A DNA stretch of 64,000 bases from Promethearchaeota archaeon (lineage in GTDB: Archaea > Asgardarchaeota > Lokiarchaeia > Sigyniarchaeales > SOKP01): the NCBI GenBank assembly GCA_019058245.1, contig JAHPZJ010000026.1, forward strand, positions 1,671-65,670. The letters run 5' to 3'. Below the pieces are notes generated by a model that had not been told where the DNA came from, ran no database searches, and saw only the letters and a list, made by a program, of their open reading frames with translations. The position numbers were made by a program, and so were the translations under genes. This document shows positions 18,460-28,133 of this stretch, one piece after another. How positions within the stretch are numbered: the first letter of the stretch is position 1; each line of letters begins with the position of its first letter.

Positions 18460-19383
18460 ATGCCCTCTCCCTATGAAGAGGATGGTTTTTTTGAGGATAA
18501 TACCGAAGAGGATGCCTCTTGTTGCGATAGTCCTAAAATTAGTGAAGAAGATGGTTTTTATGTATGTCTAAATTGTGGATTTGTTTATTCACGTATTCTT
18601 GATGATAGTCCTCGAAGAGCATTTACACAGGAAGAAATAACAAAAAGGAAGAGTAATGAGAGAGTGTATAGTCCTATTGGTCCAAGGACAATTATTAGAG
18701 GATCACGAGATGCAAGAGGTACACTATTAAGTCCAAAATATAAATCTAAATTTAACCGTTTAGCAAAAATTCATAGATCTTTGACAACTAGCTATGAAAG
18801 GAATTTATGGATTGCATTACCTAATTTACAACGTTTACAAAAGAGATTAGGAATTCCAGATGCCGTTGCTGATGATGCACTTAGAATATATACACAAACG
18901 GTTAAAAAAAAGTTAACTATGGGGCGAAGTATTGATACTTTATTATCCGCTTCGATTTTTGCTGCCTTAAGAGTTCATGGGATACCTAGAACTGCTGAAG
19001 AGATCACAAAAGTAGCTCAAATTCCAAAAAAGAAAGTTATTAAAAGTTATAGATTGATTTTAATGGAGGTTCTACCTAAATTAAATCTTAAAGTCCAACA
19101 TTTTAGTGCAGATCGTTATGTAGATAAATTTAACGAAGAATTAAAACTTTCAATGAAATGTCGTAATATAGCAGTCAAAATTATTACAAAAGCAAAAGAA
19201 AGTGGATTTAATTCAGCAGGAAAAGACCCTAAAGGAATCGCAGCAGCAGCGATTTATATTGGTTCAAAAATTTGCAATGAAAACCGAACTCAAAAGGAAA
19301 TTAGTAAGCTTGCGAGAGTTACAGAAGTAACGCTTCGTATGCGAGTAAAAGATTTACAACGATATGCGAATGTAGTTGAATAA
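18460..19383 (+). CDS. tfb: Transcription initiation factor TFB, unusual zinc ribbon
   Basis: 307 aa with two cyclin-like repeats (about 100-200 and 205-305) that in TFB contact TBP and the BRE. The B-linker region RVYSPIGPRTIIRGSRDARG is recognisable. The N-terminal zinc ribbon is odd: instead of CxxC ... CxxC the first knuckle is two adjacent cysteines (C21, C22), while the second is normal (CLNC, C36 and C39). The acidic N-terminus (EEDGFFEDNTEED) is also unusual. It is probably one of several TFBs in this genome, perhaps a specialised one. The gene converges on the large solenoid gene (15-bp gap). Confidence 0.93.
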   Translation: MPSPYEEDGFFEDNTEEDASCCDSPKISEEDGFYVCLNCGFVYSRILDDSPRRAFTQEEITKRKSNERVYSPIGPRTIIRGSRDARGTLLSPKYKSKFNRLAKIHRSLTTSYERNLWIALPNLQRLQKRLGIPDAVADDALRIYTQTVKKKLTMGRSIDTLLSASIFAALRVHGIPRTAEEITKVAQIPKKKVIKSYRLILMEVLPKLNLKVQHFSADRYVDKFNEELKLSMKCRNIAVKIITKAKESGFNSAGKDPKGIAAAAIYIGSKICNENRTQKEISKLARVTEVTLRMRVKDLQRYANVVE

Positions 19384-19398
19384 AAAGAGTGGAAAAGA

Positions 19399-22300
19399 TT
19401 AATCTTCAATTTCAATTAATATTTCCTCTTCTTCAAATAAAGGGAGCATTTCGAGTATTTCTTTAATTTTTGGCAAATATGTATTCAAATTATATTGTCT
19501 AATATCAATCAGAAAGAGAATTAGCATTATATATAATGTTTCCTCAAGCATTTTCTTGTTCATACCTAAATTATTCAAAAAATCATTAATATTCTTTCTG
19601 ATTGATTCTAAAGGTTCTCCAACCTTTAGAAGTGTTAATCCATGTAAAAGGATCATTAATGAACTACTCCCAAAATCTTTTCTTTTTAAAAATGAAGTTC
19701 CTAATTTTAAATATTCGATTGCTGCGTTTTTTAATTCCTGTGCTTTTAATAGATTCAATATTGATGAATAATAGCGTTTTCTCATTGGTTTTCTCTTACT
19801 ATATATGATATCTTTTTCTCTTTGAGCCTCTCCCTTTCTTGTTTGTATTTTTCCAAATCTTTGATCAATTTCTATTTGTAGTTTAGATTTTTCTCCAAAT
19901 TTCTTCCGAAATATTTTATCCGTGACTTTTTCTTCTTCAGTAATTATTTCATCTTTTATAATTTCTGCCTTTTCTTCTTTTAAAATCTCTTCTCCCATGT
20001 ATTCATTTAATAATTCCAATTCTTCTTCGAATAAAGGAAGTACTTTAAAAAAATGTAGTGAATCTTTAAAATTTACCTCATCCTGAATTTCTTTTAATCC
20101 AATAATATATTCCAACAAGGTTACAGCAAATGACTCCGAAAATAACTTTCCTAAACCAGATAATGGTTTTATAATTTGTTCTAATAGTTTTTTAGCATCA
20201 TTAAATTTATCTTGCTTAATAAGGATTAGTGCTGCTACAGCTAAAGAAACACCTGCTAATCTATATTTATTCCTTAAATTAAATCGACTTATAGTATTCT
20301 TGTATATTTCAAATGCTTTATCATACTCTTCGTTCTTTAAATTACTTAAACCTTCACTAAAATATCTCTTCCTTAGTCCATTTCGTTCCTTTTTATCATT
20401 TTCTTTATCCAATAATGATTCTCGAGCCCTTGTTTCAATGATTGAACCTTTCTCTTTTAATACTTCTTCTCTACGTGTTTCTTTAGCTTTTTCAGATCTG
20501 ATGGCACTTTTTTCAGCTTCTAAAACCTCTATTTTCTTATGAATTTCTGTTTTATATTCTTTTTTTACAATTTTATCGTTATAAATTTGTGCTAGATGCA
20601 AATTATCTAGTTCTATATAAATTTCGGCAATTTTCTTATAAATTTTATTAAAAGTAATACCAATGCTTTCTTCCTTTTCCAAATATGAAGTATTTATATT
20701 TAATACTTTTTTTATAAACATTTCTGCTTTATTAATTGACGATAGACTTCCTTCTTTTTCTAGAATACTCAAGACTTCACTCTTAATCACTTTAATGAAT
20801 AATGCACTTATTTTTTTAGATTGATCATATAGCATTTCATTTCGATATAACCTAATTGAATTATCAAATATCTTTTCTTTTAATATAAAATCCTCTGATT
20901 TTCTTAGTGCTTGTAATTTCTGATTAAATTTTGGGAAAATTCTTGTTAAATATCTTTTCTTCATATCTCTTGAAAGTTCTATAAAAAATGAAAAGAAGTC
21001 TTCAAATTTTAAACCTTCTAATAGCTTATCTAAAGATATTGTAAGAATTTGATCGCTAATATCTTCTTTTCCAATCTTTTTAAGGTATTCAGCTCGATCT
21101 TTTAAGAGTTTTGCAGATTTAAAATATTTTTTCTGTTTTACAAGTTCTTCTGCTTTATTGATTTCTAAACTATTTTCTTCTGCAATTATATCAATTTCAG
21201 TTTTAACAAAATCTCTTAAAATTTCAATTCCCTTATTTACATAATCTTCTACTTCTTTCTTTTTTAAGGCATTATATTTATCTTCTAATTCATCTCGAAT
21301 TTTAGCAATTTGTTGTTTTAATTCTCTTGAGATTAATTTTTCTATTAAAGTGGTAGCCACTTTAAAGTTATTGCTATCAAAAAAATTATTAATTAGTTTT
21401 TCCAAAGTAGAATCTAAATTTACCTTTTTTACTTTATAAGAAACCCATAAATTTTCTAGTTCATCGTAAGTATTTTTAGCAGCATGGTTTTTACGTTCAC
21501 TTACTTGTATTTTTAAAATAGAGATCAATATTTCAGTTAACTTTTCAGTCAAAATTTTTAATTCTTCAAAAAGATCTTCTCGTTGGTATCGATTAACTGC
21601 CATATACAGTTGTTCTTTTGCTAATTCAATATTATTAATGCTAACTAAGTATTCAGCAGCTGCAGCAATTTTTTCTGCAATTTCTCTTAATATTACTAAC
21701 ACGTCTTTATGAGGAATGCTTTGAAGAATTCTAAAAGCATCTTCTATTTTACAGGCGGAGATCCAAGAATTTATTGCCAACTCAAAAGCTTCATTTATAA
21801 ATTCCTTATCTAGTGATTCTATACTTGACCATTGGGCTGCTCTCTCATAGTTTCTAGCGGCACGTTCATATTCATTCCGATTGAATAATTGATTCCCTTC
21901 TCTTATTATTGCCTCAGCATATAATTTTTTAAAATTTGATGATTTATTTCTATCAACTTTCTCTAGTATTTGACTTGCTTCTAAATATAAATTCATTTTA
22001 GAATATAGATATGCAGCTTGTTCACAAATTATGAAAAATTCCTCTTTATTGTAGATTTCAGCAATTAGAGCAGCTTTTCTAACCGCTTGGGCAGCATAAT
22101 AATAATTTTGATTAGTAAAGTAGATATTAGCCATTTGAATGAATATAGGAAATCTCATCCAAGCGTTCTCTATATTTAATGGAGTATCACCGTTAATCAT
22201 TGCTGAACATAATGATTGGAGTGCTTGATGAAAATATTTTGGAGAGAGATTAACAAAAGCCTCTAAGCTAGGAAAATTAACCCATATGTGCGTCAATAGC

Positions 22301-22665
22301 TCATTAACAGAGATTGGGAGTATTCCTTTGTTATCATAAAATATGATAATTGTGGGTATATCTCGCTTTACTGAAAAAATATCCGGAATTATCATTTCAA
22401 ATAGTTCAGATTCTCCAATGATGGTTGGATTTAAAAAATAAATGATTCCATCAACCATAGGAATAATTTCATCTAAATCAAAAGTAATATCTTTAATAGT
22501 GTCAATTTCTAATTCACATATATTATCTAAAACTTTAACTTCTTTATACCATTTATAATAACTTTCTTGATCTTCACCCTCATCATCGAATGCACTTGAA
22601 ACGTAAAAATTTATTAAATCAGGATCAAATCCAAGAATCAAACATCGAAAATAGAATGTTGACAT
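19399..22665 (-). CDS. Large alpha-solenoid (TPR-like) protein with a possible degenerate GTPase N-terminus
   Basis: 1088 aa. Residues 1-130 alternate beta-like and helical segments and resemble a Ras-fold order: FRCLILGFDPDLINFYV where a P-loop would be, MVDGIIYFLNP where the beta-4 strand lies, and IPTIIIFYDNKG at the NKxD position, but GKT is absent. Residues 150 to about 720 are paired helices of TPR/SNAP type (AAQAVRKAALIAEIY, NEYERAARNYERAAQW). A charged coiled-coil stretch near 730-780 is followed by further helical hairpins and acidic ends ELLPLFEEE-like, seen twice (LPLFEEELELL, LPLFEEEEILI). I infer a scaffold; the pseudo-GTPase reading is tentative. Its function is unknown. Confidence 0.8.
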   Translation of the reverse strand: MSTFYFRCLILGFDPDLINFYVSSAFDDEGEDQESYYKWYKEVKVLDNICELEIDTIKDITFDLDEIIPMVDGIIYFLNPTIIGESELFEMIIPDIFSVKRDIPTIIIFYDNKGILPISVNELLTHIWVNFPSLEAFVNLSPKYFHQALQSLCSAMINGDTPLNIENAWMRFPIFIQMANIYFTNQNYYYAAQAVRKAALIAEIYNKEEFFIICEQAAYLYSKMNLYLEASQILEKVDRNKSSNFKKLYAEAIIREGNQLFNRNEYERAARNYERAAQWSSIESLDKEFINEAFELAINSWISACKIEDAFRILQSIPHKDVLVILREIAEKIAAAAEYLVSINNIELAKEQLYMAVNRYQREDLFEELKILTEKLTEILISILKIQVSERKNHAAKNTYDELENLWVSYKVKKVNLDSTLEKLINNFFDSNNFKVATTLIEKLISRELKQQIAKIRDELEDKYNALKKKEVEDYVNKGIEILRDFVKTEIDIIAEENSLEINKAEELVKQKKYFKSAKLLKDRAEYLKKIGKEDISDQILTISLDKLLEGLKFEDFFSFFIELSRDMKKRYLTRIFPKFNQKLQALRKSEDFILKEKIFDNSIRLYRNEMLYDQSKKISALFIKVIKSEVLSILEKEGSLSSINKAEMFIKKVLNINTSYLEKEESIGITFNKIYKKIAEIYIELDNLHLAQIYNDKIVKKEYKTEIHKKIEVLEAEKSAIRSEKAKETRREEVLKEKGSIIETRARESLLDKENDKKERNGLRKRYFSEGLSNLKNEEYDKAFEIYKNTISRFNLRNKYRLAGVSLAVAALILIKQDKFNDAKKLLEQIIKPLSGLGKLFSESFAVTLLEYIIGLKEIQDEVNFKDSLHFFKVLPLFEEELELLNEYMGEEILKEEKAEIIKDEIITEEEKVTDKIFRKKFGEKSKLQIEIDQRFGKIQTRKGEAQREKDIIYSKRKPMRKRYYSSILNLLKAQELKNAAIEYLKLGTSFLKRKDFGSSSLMILLHGLTLLKVGEPLESIRKNINDFLNNLGMNKKMLEETLYIMLILFLIDIRQYNLNTYLPKIKEILEMLPLFEEEEILIEIED

Positions 22666-22860
22666 TTTTTCAATAAATCAATTATGTTTTTCACTTTATA
22701 TTGTTTGATTAATTCTAGCTTGGTTATAAAGATTTTTTAACACATAAAATTAATATTATAAAACTTATGAAATTATTTTAAAAGAAAAGAAATCTTTTAA
22801 TAATAATTAATTGAGTTTGGGAATTTATATTTTTGTTTCTAACATTTCGGTGATTACACA

Positions 22861-23523
22861 TTGAATTATGTAGAAAGGAATTATCAACTGATAAAAGCAA
22901 GAATGATTGAACAAATGGAGAAATCTATTGTATTAGGGAGAAAACTTATTGATACAGAATTAGATACGGGGTTTTTAAACTTTATAATTAATCCAATTGT
23001 AAAGGGTTTTTATGATTATTGGGCGAAAAACGAAGCAAAATCTGGGACATTAAAGCAAATTAAGATTACACTAGATGCAGGTAAGCATTTAGTTATTAAT
23101 GGAAACACAGATCAAAAATTTAATAAAATTGTTGAGGAATATTTTCCTAAATATTTTAAAAATGATCAAACATCTCGTATGGGAGATAAAAAGCACAAGA
23201 ATTTTGAAAGGTTTAGACAGAATGCTAAAGAAACTTTTATAAACTATTTAGAAGAACTTGTAACACTTTTAAGAGTAGAAGAAAGCGTTGATAATTATGG
23301 GGATTTATGTCGAATTGCTTTTAAATCAAAGGAAGTTGCTGAAGTGAATTTAATGAGACAATTAGATTTTACAGAAAAAGGAATTAAAATAGTTGAAGAA
23401 GACCCCTCAATTCTTAAAATTCCAATAGGAAAGAAAATTATTGTAAAAGCACTTAGAAAAGGCTTTGAATTGACTAAAAAAGAATTTATTCACGGGCTCA
23501 CTGATACGTACAACCAAAAATGA
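22861..23523 (+). CDS. Helical protein of unknown function, tandem copy 1
   Basis: 220 aa, TTG start (the next codons read NYVERNYQL, matching MELIERNYKI of the second copy, which supports this start). Predicted mostly helical with no membrane segment and no known catalytic motif. Shared blocks with the neighbour include ARMIEQM/NRMVEQM, SGTLKQIKITLDAGK/SGTLGQIKITLDSAK, NDQT and LRKGFELTK. The family is not one I recognise and may be Asgard-specific. It lies 57 bp ahead of its paralogue; likely the same transcript. Confidence 0.85.
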   Translation: MNYVERNYQLIKARMIEQMEKSIVLGRKLIDTELDTGFLNFIINPIVKGFYDYWAKNEAKSGTLKQIKITLDAGKHLVINGNTDQKFNKIVEEYFPKYFKNDQTSRMGDKKHKNFERFRQNAKETFINYLEELVTLLRVEESVDNYGDLCRIAFKSKEVAEVNLMRQLDFTEKGIKIVEEDPSILKIPIGKKIIVKALRKGFELTKKEFIHGLTDTYNQK

Positions 23524-23568
23524 TTAAATTTATAAAAAATTCTATTAATTATATATATTTTTTATTTT

Positions 23569-23572
23569 GGAG
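23569..23572 (+). promoter_or_regulatory. Shine-Dalgarno-like site for tandem copy 2
   Basis: GGAG 8 nt before the ATG at 23581 supports that start. The first copy, with a TTG start, has no such clear site. Confidence 0.45.
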
Positions 23573-23580
23573 AATTAAGC

Positions 23581-24240
23581 ATGGAACTTATCGAGAGAAA
23601 TTATAAAATATTAGAGAATAGAATGGTTGAACAGATGAATGTTTCCTTTAATGATGGAAAATCATTAATCGAATCAGAATTAGATGCCGGAGTTATTAAT
23701 GCAATTGTGAAACCTATTGTAAAATCTTTTTATAAATATTGGACAGACAAAGATGCACGGTCTGGTACACTTGGACAAATTAAGATAACTTTAGATTCTG
23801 CTAAAGAAATATTGATGAATGGGGATCGATCAAAAGAGCATTTCGAAAGGATTATTAATAGAAATTTTCCCATTTATTTAGAAAATGACCAAACTGATAG
23901 ACAATGTAAAAAAAATCATGACAAATATATAAAATTGAAGGATATAACAAAAAGAAGTTTTATAACTCAAGTAGAAGAAAGTATCTTATTCTTAAAAGTT
24001 GATGAGGATGTTAAAGATTATGCTGAATTGTCAAGAGCAACATTTAAAACTAAAGAAAAGGCATACGAAGCTTTAAAGCGACAATTAGATTATAATGAAG
24101 AGGGAATATCAATCGTGGAAAAAGATGATTCAATATTAAAAGTTCCAGTAGGAAAAAATCTTATTCTAAAAGTTCTCAGAAAAGGATTTGAATTAACAAA
24201 ACAAAAGCTAATTAAAGAACTAGATCAAATTTTTAATTAA
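23581..24240 (+). CDS. Helical protein of unknown function, tandem copy 2
   Basis: 219 aa, nearly the same length as copy 1 and collinear with it from end to end, so this is a whole-gene tandem duplication. Conserved between the two: a polar Y-W motif (FYKYWTDKDARSGTLGQIK), NDQTDR, and a closing PVGKNLILKVLRKGFEL. The variable centre (about 100-150) suggests divergence after duplication. Soluble, cytoplasmic; charge pattern K/E-rich. Function unknown. It precedes a DUF2085 membrane gene by 47 bp, perhaps in the same unit. Confidence 0.88.
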   Translation: MELIERNYKILENRMVEQMNVSFNDGKSLIESELDAGVINAIVKPIVKSFYKYWTDKDARSGTLGQIKITLDSAKEILMNGDRSKEHFERIINRNFPIYLENDQTDRQCKKNHDKYIKLKDITKRSFITQVEESILFLKVDEDVKDYAELSRATFKTKEKAYEALKRQLDYNEEGISIVEKDDSILKVPVGKNLILKVLRKGFELTKQKLIKELDQIFN

Positions 24241-24287
24241 GAAGATTCCTTATTTAAATTTTAGACAAAAAAGAGTAATAAATTATA

Positions 24288-25358
24288 TTGAATGAAATTC
24301 CTCAAAATCGAGAGGGAAAAAACTATTTACGCTTTATTTTTTTAAATTTATTGATTATAATTTTTATAATAATCTCCTATGTATATATTTCTGAATCTTT
24401 TGGTTCAATATCCAGTATTTTCATAAATAATCAAGAATTTTCTGTTCAATTTGGAATAACTCTTTTATTATTTACTTTATTTTCGATTTTAGCAGGACCT
24501 ATACATGGAGTAATTTCAGGTTTCCTAGGTGAATTACTCTTTCAACTTGCATATTATAACAAAATTTATTTTGAATGGTGTTTCATTGTAGCTATATTAG
24601 GATTATTATCTGGAATCTATAAATATCGTCCTATGAAATATTTTAATCCTCTTAACGTTTATTATACTTTTATAGTTTTAATTCTTGTATCTTGTATTAT
24701 TTTTGGATTAATTGTATTAATTCAATTTTCCCTATATTCAGGTCAAGAATCTGTGGAAGTTATAATAATCAATTATGGATTTAAATTTTTTCTCCAATCA
24801 CTTATTTCAATTATATTTATTGTTCCTATTTTATTGTTAATATATGATAGAATTTTCTCTAAAGAAGAAAAACATCTGTATTATATGATCTTAACCCACC
24901 ATCCCGTTTCTGTCAGCGATCACACATTCTATTTTAAATTTGGAAGAACAAAAATTTATTTCTGTTCAAGATGTTCAGGTGTAATTCTTGGAGGATTAAT
25001 ATCTATGTTTTCGACAGATATGCTTTATAAAATATTACAGGTAGAAATTAGTGCAGAATTTTCTTTATTTCTCTGTATTGTTCTTCCAATACCTGGCTTA
25101 ATTGACTGGGGCACACAAAGACTCTTATTAAGAAAAAGTACTACCTCGTATCGTTTATTTACTGGATTTTTTATTGGATCAGCTTTACATTTCATGGGTT
25201 ATACTTATAAATATTATTACTATACATTTCTCATTTTGGTAATTTATTTCACAATATTTGGTATCTTAGTATTTTTTGGACACAAGAAGGAATTAAAATT
25301 GTTGAAAGAAGAAATGAATAATTTTCCTAAAGAGATAGAATATAGAAAAGATGTCTGA
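24288..25358 (+). CDS. DUF2085-type integral membrane protein
   Basis: 356 aa, TTG start. About nine hydrophobic segments. Residues 200-300 contain the DUF2085 hallmark: HHPVSVSDHTF, then FCSRCSGVILGG with two cysteines, and IPGLIDWGTQR. This Cys/His cluster may bind a metal or form a disulphide on the membrane surface; the family's function is not established. The N-terminal half (four to five helices with an aromatic-rich loop) is extra relative to a minimal DUF2085 domain and resembles energy-coupling or transporter-like S components. It overlaps the following hydrolase by 8 nt (translational coupling). Confidence 0.8.
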   Translation: MNEIPQNREGKNYLRFIFLNLLIIIFIIISYVYISESFGSISSIFINNQEFSVQFGITLLLFTLFSILAGPIHGVISGFLGELLFQLAYYNKIYFEWCFIVAILGLLSGIYKYRPMKYFNPLNVYYTFIVLILVSCIIFGLIVLIQFSLYSGQESVEVIIINYGFKFFLQSLISIIFIVPILLLIYDRIFSKEEKHLYYMILTHHPVSVSDHTFYFKFGRTKIYFCSRCSGVILGGLISMFSTDMLYKILQVEISAEFSLFLCIVLPIPGLIDWGTQRLLLRKSTTSYRLFTGFFIGSALHFMGYTYKYYYYTFLILVIYFTIFGILVFFGHKKELKLLKEEMNNFPKEIEYRKDV

Positions 25359-25866
25359 TAAAATGCATAATATAATTTTTATTCATGGTCTTATCAGCTC
25401 GGGTGATGGTTTTAAAGGACAACTATTAAGAAAAACATTACCTGGATGTTTAACTCCAAATTTTACACCATATAGTCCAGAAAAACCACTCAAAATATTA
25501 TTCAAAGAACGTATGGCGCAACTAATTCCAATCATTGAAGAAAAAATTAAGTGGATAATTATTGGCTCCAGTTTTGGAGGTTTAATGGCTACAATATTTA
25601 CTTTAGAAAATCCAAAAAAGATTTCTAAATTAATTTTACTCGCCCCTTATTTATCAACTCCTTTATTAAATCCAAAGATATATTCTCCTGTAAATATTCC
25701 AGTTGAGATTTTCCATGGAAAGAATGATAAAGTTGTTCCAGTTAAGCAAGCTCAGAAAGTAGCAGAAAAGCTATTTACAAATTTAATATATAAAAGGGTA
25801 AATGATGATCACACACTTAAAAAAACAGTTAAAGCTTTAAATTGGGAAAATATAATAAAAAATTAA
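25351..25866 (+). CDS. Alpha/beta hydrolase (small esterase/lipase-like)
   Basis: 171 aa, small for the fold. HGLISSG near the start gives the oxyanion region, the nucleophile elbow is GSSFGG (Ser about residue 77), the acid is in HGKNDKVVP and the catalytic His in NDDHTL. Order and spacing match the YqiA/UPF0227-like group of short esterases. Its start overlaps the end of the DUF2085 gene (ATGTCTGA), so the two proteins are probably made together; a link to membrane lipids or acyl esters is an inference from that coupling. Confidence 0.88.
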   Translation: MSDKMHNIIFIHGLISSGDGFKGQLLRKTLPGCLTPNFTPYSPEKPLKILFKERMAQLIPIIEEKIKWIIIGSSFGGLMATIFTLENPKKISKLILLAPYLSTPLLNPKIYSPVNIPVEIFHGKNDKVVPVKQAQKVAEKLFTNLIYKRVNDDHTLKKTVKALNWENIIKN

Positions 25867-25982
25867 TATCTTAACAATATTCTATTTTCAGATCATTTAA
25901 AAATTGGACTCCATTTTTTTTAAAATCATTTGTTAATATCTTTTAATTAGTAAATAATTATGAAAAAATTGGTGCTTTTAAT

Positions 25983-26468
25983 TTGGATTGGGAGAATGTT
26001 TTTAATAATATTGGATTCTGGTATGATGTATTTATCGAGTGGTATTTAGACCAGCCTATATATGGGCAAGTGTTGGCAATAATTGGTCTAATTGCATTAT
26101 GTGCATTAGCAATAACTCTTGTTTATTATATGATTAAAGGAATTGCATATTTGCTGTATTATATGTTCAAGGGAATATACTTGCTTCTTAAGTATATTGG
26201 TTATGGCTTTTATAAGCTAACTGAAGGTTTTTATTATTTGGTATCTGGAAAACCAAAACCATCGAAAAAGGAAAGTTCACAAAAAGATGTTCAAAATGAT
26301 TATACAAGCGAATATCAATATAATTTGGAATATTGTAGTGAATGTGGGAGAAAGATGTCTCAAAGAATGAAATATTATTTTGAAAAAAATGGAATAGCAT
26401 ATTGTGAGAAATGTGGAACACGTCTTACCCAAAATCATGCCCTCAGAATTATATCTATCTCCCATTAA
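25983..26468 (+). CDS. Membrane protein with C-terminal zinc ribbon (161 aa)
   Basis: TTG start. A long hydrophobic stretch (about 25-75) rich in Tyr and Leu with Gly (YYMIKGIAYLLYYMFKGIYL), probably two or three close helices or a re-entrant segment with a short repeat (YYMIKGI, YYMFKGI), then a basic linker and a zinc ribbon CSECGRKM ... YCEKCGTRL near 118-148. The ribbon is predicted on the cytoplasmic side. Similar 'membrane plus ribbon' proteins are common in Asgard genomes. It precedes a larger protein with the same ingredients; function unknown. Confidence 0.75.
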   Translation: MDWENVFNNIGFWYDVFIEWYLDQPIYGQVLAIIGLIALCALAITLVYYMIKGIAYLLYYMFKGIYLLLKYIGYGFYKLTEGFYYLVSGKPKPSKKESSQKDVQNDYTSEYQYNLEYCSECGRKMSQRMKYYFEKNGIAYCEKCGTRLTQNHALRIISISH

Positions 26469-26547
26469 TTAAGTTAAACATATTTTTAATCAAAAATAAT
26501 TAAAGCAATAGAACAAAAATATAATTATAAAGGTGTAGTTAAACAAT

Positions 26548-28131
26548 ATGTCAAAAGTTTATGTTTGTAGAGAATGTGGATATGCATTCCCAGATGAACT
26601 TATTCACTTAATAGAAAATAATATCCAAGTTTATTGTGAACGATGTGGATCACCTTTTATTATGGAAGGAGTTTCATTTAAACCCGCGACAACCCCATAT
26701 CGAAGAATAAAAAAGTCCTCTATTCGAATATCTGAAAGCAAATCTTCTAAGATAGAAAAAGTTATTCAAGCTTTAAACAAAATATCTTTTATACCTTTTT
26801 TTATCTTTACAGTTATTATACTTGGATTTTTAGCAGAATTAACTATTTCATGGGATATTAGGATCCTATTTAAGCGTCTTATACTTGGTCTAATAGGACT
26901 ATCTTTCATAATTTATGATAGAACACGTATAACTCGAAAAGTAAGGGAGAAAAAATACAATGATATTTTTCTTGATGCATTCTGTTGGGGAATCTTAGGT
27001 TGCGTTCTATATGGGCTTGGTGTTATTCTTCTCATTAAGGGAATCTTTATTATTATCTATGTGATTACAGATTCTGAGAATGAATCTTTAAAAAAGTATG
27101 ACTATGGATTACTTGCGAAAAACTCTTTGAATTACTTCTCTGCTAAAGCAGGCTTAGTAATCATACTTTTTGGATTATTTGGAATATATGCAAGTAGACT
27201 TTATTTACCTGAATTCGATACTATAAATATAGATTTACCATTTGATATCCAAGTACCTGCAAGAATCTTCATTTTTCTTGGTTTCTTGATTATTTCATTA
27301 ACAATTTTAATTATTGATAGTAGTTTAAAAAAGAAAACTGATGAAAAACAAGAATTTAAGGCTCTGGATGCAATTAAATATTTTATTTTGGGGATTTTTG
27401 GAGTATTCTTCTATTCAGCTGGTGTCTTCATATTATTCAAAGGGATCCTAATATTCTTTTTAATTTTTGGTAAACCAACAGAAGAGATTAAAAAAATACC
27501 AATAGAAGAAAAACAAATATATTATACTCCAACAGCTTCAACTCCACCAATAACTTCAAAACCTCCAATAACCTCTTATGAAAAAGTAGAAGAATTACAA
27601 AAAGAGAAAACAGAAGAGCAAATAGCTCAAATAACTAAAACAGAAGAAAAACTAATCAGTGTAGAACCTCAAAAAATTGAAGAAACCACAGTTAAAGAGT
27701 CTGAAAAAAGCCCGATAAATATAGATAAAAAAGAAAAGGCAAAGAGGGAAGAGGAATATAAATTAAAATTACATGATTCCCTATTACCTGTCAAAGATGA
27801 AAAGGATAAGAAATTAGTTAAAGAATATTTTTCAAAAATATTTTCAGTTCTTTCAAAGGACTTAAGGAAACAAATTCTCGATCTAAAAATTTCTAAAAAG
27901 GAAAAGAAAGAACTTTTGGAAGAACTTGCGTTCTTAACAAAAGAAGAACAAGTAAAATACATTGAAGCTGTTGTTAATTTATATAAAGAAATTCCAAAAA
28001 GATTAATTGCCAGAATTCGCAAACTTCCTAATGTTCGCCCAAAACATTATGATAAAATTTTAGATCAATTAAAATATATGGATTATGAAGAACAAATCAA
28101 ATTTGTTCAATTCTTAGAGGAAAACGTCTAA
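26548..28131 (+). CDS. Zinc-ribbon membrane protein with duplicated membrane unit and helical tail
   Basis: 527 aa. N-terminal ribbon CRECGYAF ... YCERCG (6-32). Residues 80-310 hold six or more membrane helices in two similar halves: GVILLIKGIFIIIYV and GVFILFKGILIFFLI mark the internal duplication. Then come a Pro/Thr/Lys/Glu-rich linker (about 320-400) and a cytosolic helical tail with a repeat of its own (ELLEELAFLTKEEQVKYIEA and KILDQLKYMDYEEQIKFVQF). The gene is 2 nt from a double winged-helix protein, so the pair is surely co-expressed: possibly a membrane sensor and a transcription regulator. This is an inference from adjacency. Confidence 0.8.
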   Translation: MSKVYVCRECGYAFPDELIHLIENNIQVYCERCGSPFIMEGVSFKPATTPYRRIKKSSIRISESKSSKIEKVIQALNKISFIPFFIFTVIILGFLAELTISWDIRILFKRLILGLIGLSFIIYDRTRITRKVREKKYNDIFLDAFCWGILGCVLYGLGVILLIKGIFIIIYVITDSENESLKKYDYGLLAKNSLNYFSAKAGLVIILFGLFGIYASRLYLPEFDTINIDLPFDIQVPARIFIFLGFLIISLTILIIDSSLKKKTDEKQEFKALDAIKYFILGIFGVFFYSAGVFILFKGILIFFLIFGKPTEEIKKIPIEEKQIYYTPTASTPPITSKPPITSYEKVEELQKEKTEEQIAQITKTEEKLISVEPQKIEETTVKESEKSPINIDKKEKAKREEEYKLKLHDSLLPVKDEKDKKLVKEYFSKIFSVLSKDLRKQILDLKISKKEKKELLEELAFLTKEEQVKYIEAVVNLYKEIPKRLIARIRKLPNVRPKHYDKILDQLKYMDYEEQIKFVQFLEENV

Positions 28132-28133
28132 AA

